Positions 56,168-64,000 of a stretch of DNA of 64,000 nucleotides are shown piece after piece (position 1 is the first letter of the stretch; every line of letters begins with the position of its first letter). Source of the stretch: Oryzias latipes (taxonomy: Eukaryota > Chordata > Actinopteri > Beloniformes > Adrianichthyidae); assembly GCF_002234675.1 (NCBI RefSeq), contig NC_019876.2, positions 19,327,499 to 19,391,498 of the forward strand. The letters run 5' to 3'. A program made the position numbers and the translations under genes. The notes beneath the pieces are model-generated. The model ran no database searches, was not told the origin of the DNA, and saw only the letters and a list, made by a program, of their open reading frames with translations.

Positions 56168-59100
56168 CTACAACAGGGGCTTGCTGTAGCCAAACAGTCC
56201 AACAGGGAAGTACTTGACATGAGTGGGCCACTGTGCAGCCAGCTGAAAGAACTTGACGTCGTTCCACTCCACTCCATCTATGGACACTGGATAAAAGAGA
56301 AGAGGAAGTGAGGTTCGATGCAGGAACACTAATGCAGCAAAAAAAGAGAGCTTATAAAAACATTGGTAATCACATCTCCATATCTGGGTTCATGAGATCA
56401 TTCAGAGACTCTCCCAGTAGGGTGAGGTTCACCATTTACTGCAGAAGCTGCGTCTACATGACGGCCGGGTTAAGCCATACTTCCGTCTCTCTGTGACCCA
56501 GTTTGATGACTTTCTGTCCGGCATTAGTCCCAGGATGGAAAAAAAAAAAAATTATAGCACCCTTTTATTATTGTCTCCATGCAATTAGGAAAAATATCTT
56601 ACATTTCAGGATTCTCCTCCACGTTTGTTTTGCACTCCACCCGCTAATTACAAGGTCAACATGTCAAGGGGGCACAACTTAGTTCCTGATTGATGATGTA
56701 ACGCGAAGTCTTCGTAAAAGTTCAGATATTTTCGCTGCGTTTTCTCGCCACCCATAAAGCAATTTGCCTGACACTCAAATTGCACTGCAGGACCTCTGAT
56801 TGCATCTGAACATTGACTCAAAAATAAAAACTAGGCGCACTGCTGCAAGAAATCGCGTCTGGTGAGCGCAGCTTAAAGCTACAGAAGCATCAAAGTTTGT
56901 GGTACCTTTCAGGAAGGTCTGTTGCTGCTTGGCAGAGCAGATGAGGCGGCTGATGCCTTCAATGACCTGGCTCTTCGAGTCCACATCCTTCTCCTTGAGC
57001 TTCTTTCCCAGGAAAATTGTAGGAACTGAAGCAAAACAAAAGACAGGATAACGATACAGGTTAAAGCATTAATAGATGGAAAATTTCCAAACTATTTGTA
57101 GATATTTTTCTAAAAACAACAAAATGTAAAGCAAAGGAGCCATCTTTCCCACAGGCTAACACCGGATCCTTAACCCCCAGACGCCTATAAATATGTATAA
57201 AACCACGTTGGCTCCAAATTTACCCTAATTTAGCATCTACTTGAAAACAAACACAAAAGTTTTCTTTCTCATAACTGTAAATAAATTCAGGTGTCAAGGG
57301 GTTAATCTGAAGAAGAAGAAAAAAATTGTTTAAAATACCTCAAACCAATATGTTAAAAGTGAGTATTTCAAACATCAAAGACAGATTAACAGGATCAGCA
57401 GATCCTCTCCCACCTTTCTTGTTCTTCTCCTTTGTGACCACAGTCATGGCCATAGTGTTGACCTGGGCCTGTGGGTCGCTGCTGCCCCCTCCTGGTAGCC
57501 TGCTGACCTGCAGCGAGCGGAAGGCGCTCTTCAGTGTGTTCTTGCAGCTCACATCCCGCCGCTCCCCCTCGCGCCTCTTCTCTGCCAGGGAAGCCAGCCA
57601 GTAATCCACCTGCAGGCCGATGGCGTCCACGCCGTGAGATATGCTGGGGCTCCTGCAGGAGCAACATCCTCATTAAGAACTTTTTTTTAACATTCTGGGA
57701 AGCAGTTTGGTCTTCAGTCATTAGTCACCAATTTAGATTTATGAAAGGGCCTATTTCATGCTATTTTTAAGTCTTTTGGAGTAAACTTTATCCATATATA
57801 TCATATATTACCTTTGGCGCACTAAGGAATTTATTTTTTATGAAATATTAATTATTTTCACAATTCATTTTCCTATCCGGAAGTAAGATGACTGGATCTC
57901 TGAGGCACCACCTTTCGTTTCTAGTGGGAGCTGTCCATTTCATGATGTCAACCTAAAGCTGGCCTCGGCAGCTTGTCTGCGTTTCGCCCACAAAAACAAC
58001 ATCCGAACTTTTAAAAAGATTGATGTGCATATAAAATGAAAGCGTTTCGGTGATCACTGCTAGCTCGGTGAACAAAGTGTGTGTGTTTTAGCCTGGGGGC
58101 GGTGCTGGCAGCACAGACCCCTCTTGGAAGGGGCTGTTCTCCCCCACTCGCATTTAAGAATTAGGAGTGGCTGGTGCTTAGAGAACAAGTTTTTAAATAG
58201 ATGCTCAGAAATGCATAAATGGATCATGAATGTTTTTTGTGTGGAATGATTATTATAATGCACTTAAAAGCTCAAAAAGTATATTTTTCATGATGTAGGC
58301 CCTTTAAGGATGTTTGTTCATTGTTATTTGCTGTAATAAATAGAATGTTTTTGAAAAAAGTACAAGTAATTGAGGAATATGTCATAAAAACAGAGCAGGT
58401 GGTGAAACACCAACCTGGAGGGATCTGAAACTAACCCTTGAACTGTTAGGACACTGCCCATAGAAGGGGAGGAGGGGGGAGTGGCTGCTTCTTTGATCAT
58501 TCCTGTGGGAGAGCCATGGGATGGGGGGGATGTGGAGGGGACGGCCAAGCTCACAGCCACTCCTTCCTCAGACTCTCCTGGACAAAGGAGAGAATGAAAG
58601 AAACAACATATGAAACCTAAGCAAACTTCCAGGGTGATCCAACTTAACGCTTCAAAATATCCCACCTGTTGGAGAACCTCCAGACTCTATAAGGCCAACC
58701 TTCACCACCTGGGGGATGTGAGGTAGTAAGATTAATGACGAGGAGAGACTATTTGAATTTGAACTTTCCTCCAAAAACTCACCCCAACAAAAGGAATGAA
58801 CTTCTGGTAAGAATCTTCATCACGCCTGAGGGGAGAGTAGAGGAAGCCGGCTGTTATTTCTGGCATCCTGTAAGACCTTTAAGTGTCCCTTGGGTGTTAG
58901 CACTCACGTCCTATGCTTGCAGGTTAGCATGGCCTCAGCGATGGGCAGCTGGTGTGTAACGGTGGCTCCACTTATGTATTGAGTGATCCTTCCTGCAACA
59001 TCCAGCTGATCTAAAGCACAAGAGTTGGAAAAGAAAAGAAAAAGAAAAGAATGAGAATCGATCTACTTTACAAGGAAAACCAAACAAGTAGAGCAACTAA

Positions 59101-62100
59101 TACCTGTCTGCGGGGGCTCAGAGCGACTGAACACATCTCTCCATACTGAATCCAGAAAGGAAGAGCTGTAACGGTTGTCAAGGAATCCCAGGTGCTTAGC
59201 AACAGGATGGGAGCCTTAGAGAGTTAGAAAAAAAAACTTAAATTATCTCCAAATGTGATGCTTTATTTGTTGCTATGCTGCATAGCTAGTTTTCATAGCA
59301 GACTGTTGAAACTAACTCTGAACTGAAAACAGAGTCACATCATTAAAGGCTCTCTGCTAATGGGAAAAAAAAAGACCCCACACCTAGAGGCACCACCAGG
59401 AAGCGCATGTGATTGAGCCAATCGGATGTCTTGTTGGCCAGCTGGGTAACAAAGAACTGAAGGATGGCTCCCAGGTAGCTTTGGCCACCCACCGCCACCA
59501 CCTTCACAGCTCTGGGCATGGAGGAGTTACAGTTACAGCTGCAAGAAGGACGGACACAGGCCGTTACCCAACAGTGCTGATACATGTTTGTTTATATTGA
59601 ACAGGCCGCAGTAAACAATGCACCTGTGTGCGTTTTTCTCACAGAAATACATCTATCTTAGCTCTCTAAACTCTAACATCACAGACGTTACCAGCCTTTA
59701 GCCAGTCATGAGGAGCACCTTATGGGTTTATTCTACAGCTAGTGTTTCAGGACCTCTCACCTTTCAAGAGATCCACCATACATACAACACATACTTGGAA
59801 AAAAAAAGCATAAAAGCTTGTTTGACCTAGAAACTAAAACCCAGAAAAAAGTAACCATATTAGTTTAAATTTTGAAGAACTTGACTCCAAAAAACCGACA
59901 AAGTAACTTTTATAGAAGTACCAGCAACCAAATTGACAGGCAAAACTAATTCTAGAATAAAGTTATAGATTAGATAATATCCTCAGAGACAATTTTGACA
60001 GCTATTATGACAACAAAAATATTCCTGTTTTGCATGTTTTCAAACATATTCTGAAGTACACACATCATGATGGCAAACTGACTTCTGTCATGAAAGAAAA
60101 GAAAAAAGAAAATCAACTTTCTCCAACAATTCTCAAGGTTTATTTATTAAACTAAAATAAAATAGAACTTTTTAGAATGTTATTGATCCCATGATAGGTA
60201 AATTATTTTGTTACCACAACTCTGTTGAAAATGAAATAAAACAAATCACAATACAGCTGCATTTTGTTGTTGCTATGCATCAACAGCTGATTGTGTAAAC
60301 AATGCACCAGCAGATAGTTTCAGACTTAGAAGCGGTGGAAAACAATCTACAAAGTGTTGGCAGCCATGCCGCTCTACTCATTATGTGTAAAAAAAAAAAT
60401 GTGTCTGTCAAAATTGGTTGATAGAAGGAGAATACCAAAAAGAAAAAAAAATAGCTCCGCTAACTCGGAGCTAAAGAAAGCCAACTGGCAGCCAACCATT
60501 GCTGCAGTAAAAAGATCAAATAAAAAAAAAAAACATTAGTAGGATCAGAATACCTAACTTTCTTTCTTTTTAACTATCTATTGCTGCAGTTGGCTACAAG
60601 TTAGCATACGTTAGCTTAGAGTTAGCTTTCTTGATCCTTTTGTGGTATACGACAGCACCGTGACTCCAAAAGGGATACTGTATGGAGGGTTAAGAAAATA
60701 GATGGAAAATAGCAGTATCCAGGTGCTTACGGAGCCTGTCCCGGCTACTGTTGGCCAAGGGCAAGACACATGGAGCAAACCCACACCAGCCCAGTCCTAG
60801 GAATAAACTGGCCGGCATATTTTTGACAGTTTGTTAACCGGGGAAAAAAGACAAATCATATTCAAAACAGGCACGTCAAATGTAAAACTAAATGTTATAT
60901 TCTTTTTTTTATTATTGTGTATTATTTGTGCACAATTTTGGTTTTATGCAGAAGTTCATTATTGACAGTTATCTTGCCCCATAAAAAAAAGCTTTTCTGT
61001 TAGTTCTTTATTTTCTGTTTTGTCAAGTTGAATCAGATGTTGAAAGTTTCTTTCATACACAAATAAAATTCATCAAGATTTCATTAAAAAAGTGGACAAG
61101 TAATGCTACGCTCACAACCGACTTGGAAATGGACGTTCAAGCAACACTTAAAATGAAAAAGCCTATGGAAACACACGTAAATGTGCACTTTGGGCTTCCA
61201 TGTTCAAAAATGTCTTTTGCACATTTTACACATCGCTACGTGAGTTTTTGGTCTGTTCTTTGGGTTCTACGTACAACACGTGCGGCCATTTAACCAAATT
61301 GAAAGTGGAACCGGTTGAAATTCCACCAGTCAGGGATTTGGTAGTATGTAGGGTTAGTGTCTTTTTCAAAACACAAAAGTACCAACAGTTTGAAAATTGA
61401 TCATGGAAGAGAAATTAATAAATACTGTTTGTGCCCGACAGGACTTCTTTGACACCAAGTCTTTCATGTATTTGAATAGTGCTGTGAAAGAAAATGCCTG
61501 GAGTGAGACTCGTGAGATTTTCACCACTTTGACTTGTTGATCCAAGCCTCTTCCAACTGTGAAAACATGCGCTAGTACTGGATAGCGGCAGTCCAGTCTG
61601 AGTGCTAAGAGCGTAACCATGAATTCTCATTTAGCGCACTCTGGAACACGCATCACATGCCCAATGTGTATGTAGCATCCCAAATCAGATTAAATCATAA
61701 AACAAGTGTGTCCTTTTGTTACACATAAAAACTAACTCAGTAAATGTTCTCAGTAAAAAGTGTGTTAGAAACAAACCAAAGGAAACTGGAAAGGGGGGGG
61801 GGGAGTAGGGAAGAAAAGAGACATGTGGGGAGTGGGGGCAAAAAGAAGCACAAGTGGAAGGAAAACAAAGACTAAAGAAGCAACATCATACAAATTGCAC
61901 ATTGTTTGTGCAGCAAAGTTGAATGCATAACTCACAATTTCTGTATGCGCGTCAGCACCGCGGACAGCACCGCCTGGATTTCAGCCGTTGAGCACGTGGA
62001 GACCACTGGATGCCTCTGTCCCTGGAGCTGCTCTGCAACATACTGCAAATTGTCCAAAGAGTTAAGATGTTGGATTGAAACACAAATCCAAATAGTTGTC

Positions 62101-62527
62101 GTGGAAACCTTTACCTGCCCCTGCCACTCTGTGCCGTTTACCAAAATGAGGCTCTCGGGAAGAGCAGAGTCTGACAACAGAATCTGGTTGAGCTGATCAT
62201 ACACCGCTTTCCTCAGGGCCTGCACACATGTCAAGTATGTAAATCCCGTCCTCGCGGTGGTACATCTACACTTCGGATGACTCATTGGTGCATGCATAAT
62301 TAATTTCTGGGCAACATTATCACAGCGCACATTTTTTTTTGCTCTGCACAGAAATGACTTTAAAAGTCTGAGGTTTGTGGATGTGTACCGGGGTGCTGTG
62401 TCCTAAATCCGGAGATCTCTCCGAGTCTGAGCTGTTGGTGCGTTCACTTAGTGGCTTGGACAGCTGCCTCTCTTTCATGGGCGTGCTGCTGTTGCGCTTG
62501 TGCCGGGGTGTGTGGCCCCCCTCCAGC
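56168..62527 (-). CDS. pacs1: Phosphofurin acidic cluster sorting protein, C-terminal 481 residues; 5' exons outside the window
   Basis: PACS proteins link acidic-cluster cargo such as furin to adaptor complexes for retrieval to the trans-Golgi network. Exons in coding order: 62527-62389, 62219-62115, 62042-61936, 59538-59384, 59214-59104, 59010-58908, 58825-58783, 58708-58666, 58577-58415, 57652-57414, 57025-56906, 56286-56168. These add to 1,447 nt with consistent phases. Motifs: [137 protein letters not shown], ending FGYSKPLL. The cargo-binding furin-binding region lies upstream, off the window. PACS1 rather than PACS2 is chosen mainly because klc2 is next door, as on human 11q13; the sequence alone does not settle it. 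Confidence 0.9.
57746..58303. mobile_element. AGGGCCTA-family MITE, copy C (complete)
   Basis: 558 bp. The left end AAGGGCCTATTTCATG and right end CATGATGTAGGCCCT are inverted, with TTAA at the right (58304-58307). The interior is the reverse of copies A and B. Between pacs1 exons 57414-57652 and 58415-58577. Confidence 0.8.
59539..61935 (-). other. pacs1 intron, mostly unremarkable
   Basis: 2.4 kb with A-rich runs. 60715-60800 carries GAGCCTGTCCCGGCTACTG and GGGCAAGACACATGGAGCAA, a fish repeat fragment. A purine run with 14 or so G lies at about 61793-61806. No exon seen. Confidence 0.5.
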
Positions 62528-63092
62528 CTGCGGAAAAACACAGGGCAGCGTCATCAAACCAAACATTTCCATATTTTTCCCCAACAGCAATCTTTTATAC
62601 ACCAATCCGTAAGCCCAACTCCAGGAAGTACTGTGAGCTATTCTGGGAAAAAAACATACATCAAAAGTATCTATTTCTTTACATTTCTTCACATCTATTT
62701 CTATCACACAAAGTTGGCACCACTCCTTCACCAGATTCCTTACTCCATCCACCCAGTCCCCCCAATATAATCCTGAACAAAAACGTAATAACTGCAGCTT
62801 TAGGAAACAGTCTGGCTTGGTACTGATTTGCAGAAACGATATCATGGGGATCCATTTATTCCAAGGCCCAGCCCGACCACGTGAATCATTGCCACAGTGC
62901 CCGCCCAACACGGAGCAGCTCAGGGCTCACTCTACAGCTATTGGACCACATAGCGGAACCCCAGCCAGCCTCATGAGAACGAGCACAACAGCAACAGCAC
63001 CCCCTACAGGTTGGAGCCAGTAGTTCCCCAGAACAATGGCTCCCCAAGAGGAAACACCAGAGTAAAAAACATAAGATTATAAATAATAAAAT

Positions 63093-63126
<34 letters not shown>

Positions 63127-63392
63127 TTAATAATTATAATAATAATAATAATAATTCCAAAATAAAATAAAAATAAAATAAATACAACAAAATAAATAGA
63201 CATGATATAACAATAGTAATTAGTATATAAAATTAATACATAAAAAGACATTAGAAATTATTAAAACATGACCTTAAATGTCATAAATATAACAATAATA
63301 AAAAAGGGTTTATAAAAAAATAATGAGAATAGTCCTTACATAAATAAAAACTTTATTAAGTAGGAAAAATAGATACAAAATAAATAGATAAT
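62528..63392 (-). other. pacs1 intron; includes an (AAT)n simple repeat
   Basis: 63090-63155 is a run of AAT/ATT triplets, followed by A-rich degenerate sequence to about 63390. The 155-codon - strand frame at 62911-62444 overlaps the pacs1 exon in another frame and is not supported. Confidence 0.6.
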
Positions 63393-63840
63393 GAGCAAAA
63401 GAATTAAGCAATTACGAAAGTAAGATAAAAGCCAAATTAAAAAGATGGGTCTTGAGCCTCTTAAAAACCTCTACAGTCTCTGCGGCCCTGAGGCTCTCCG
63501 GCAGGCGGTTCCACAGGGGAGAACCGTAATGGTGGAACGAGGCCTCACCGTGTGTTTTGGTGAGGAACAACTAAGAGGCCAGTGCCAGAGGGCCGCAGGG
63601 TCCATAAGGGCTCATATCTAAAAAGCAGATTGGTTAAATAAAAAGACCCAAGACCATTAAAAAATTTATAAACCATTAATTGCTGGAAAGAGAGAGGTAT
63701 GGGCGGACTCTGGCAATGTTTTTTAAGATGATAAAATCCTGTTTTCACAACGTTTCTGATGTGAGGAATAAAACTCAGGTCAAAGTACGTCCAGGTTTGA
63801 AACACATTGAGTAGGTTTAAAATTCCTGATTTTTGGTAAA
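63393..63840. mobile_element. Common teleost interspersed repeat body
   Basis: Contains AGATGGGTCTTGAGCCTCTT, CTCCGGCAGGCGGTTCCACA and AAACCATTAATTGCTGGA, a repeat found throughout teleost genomes. The element class is uncertain. Confidence 0.6.
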
Positions 63841-64000
63841 ATCATCTCTCTCACCAATGGTTTGGTCTGTTTGTGTTAAAATAGCTCGCGACTCACAAAT
63901 ATGCAACAAATACTGAAGAAAATCTTCAACAGTTCAAAAAATGCTTACCGGTACATAAAAAATGTAAGATGTAATGCTGAAAGTTTGATTTATTTATTTA

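Noticed and set aside
62444..62911. 155-codon - strand frame near the first pacs1 exon in the window
   Set aside because: Overlaps the true pacs1 exon 62389-62527 in another frame.

Overview
The window is vertebrate genomic DNA, most likely a ray-finned (percomorph) fish. Genes are split into many small exons with GT-AG introns, proteins match vertebrate families, and introns are packed with fish-type transposons (Tc1/mariner, hAT, pogo/Tigger, Harbinger-like and TTAA MITEs, L2, L1 and R2/NeSL-like LINEs). One MITE family recalls medaka (Oryzias), but that is only an impression. No rRNA, tRNA, CRISPR or bacterial-type signals were seen.

Layout: (1) 1-11.9 kb, + strand: the 3' half of muscle alpha-actinin-3 (actn3), eleven exons coding 525 residues and a stop. 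(2) 12.8-28.5 kb, - strand: a complete protein kinase D gene, convergent with actn3, seventeen coding exons whose phases all agree and which code 797 residues. (3) 30.8-51.0 kb, - strand: complete kinesin light chain 2 (klc2), thirteen coding exons, 628 residues, with a probable 5' non-coding exon and promoter near 51.0 kb. (4) 56.2-62.5 kb and beyond the window, - strand: the C-terminal half (481 residues) of a phosphofurin acidic cluster sorting protein, probably pacs1, with a probable 3.5-kb 3' UTR. All gene models were made by reading splice sites and phases by eye.

The block actn3 / klc2 / pacs1 corresponds to human 11q13. The 14q set (ACTN1, KLC1, PACS2, PRKD1) and 19q set (ACTN4, KLC3, PRKD2) look like paralogous chromosomes from the early vertebrate genome duplications. 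Human 11q13 has no PRKD gene, so the divergent kinase here may be a fourth vertebrate PKD paralogue kept in fish.

The most informative non-genic region is 22.4-25.1 kb in a kinase intron. A THAP-domain P-element-like transposon with 8-bp target duplications has inserted at the end of an older MITE, between two inverted copies of a third repeat. Other precisely bounded insertions are a 1,014-bp hAT element (31.3-32.3 kb), a 2.57-kb internally deleted L1 (42.3-44.9 kb), a 1.9-kb hAT-like element (44.9-46.8 kb), a Tigger element (17.3-18.0 kb) and a 675-bp Harbinger-like MITE (36.6-37.3 kb).
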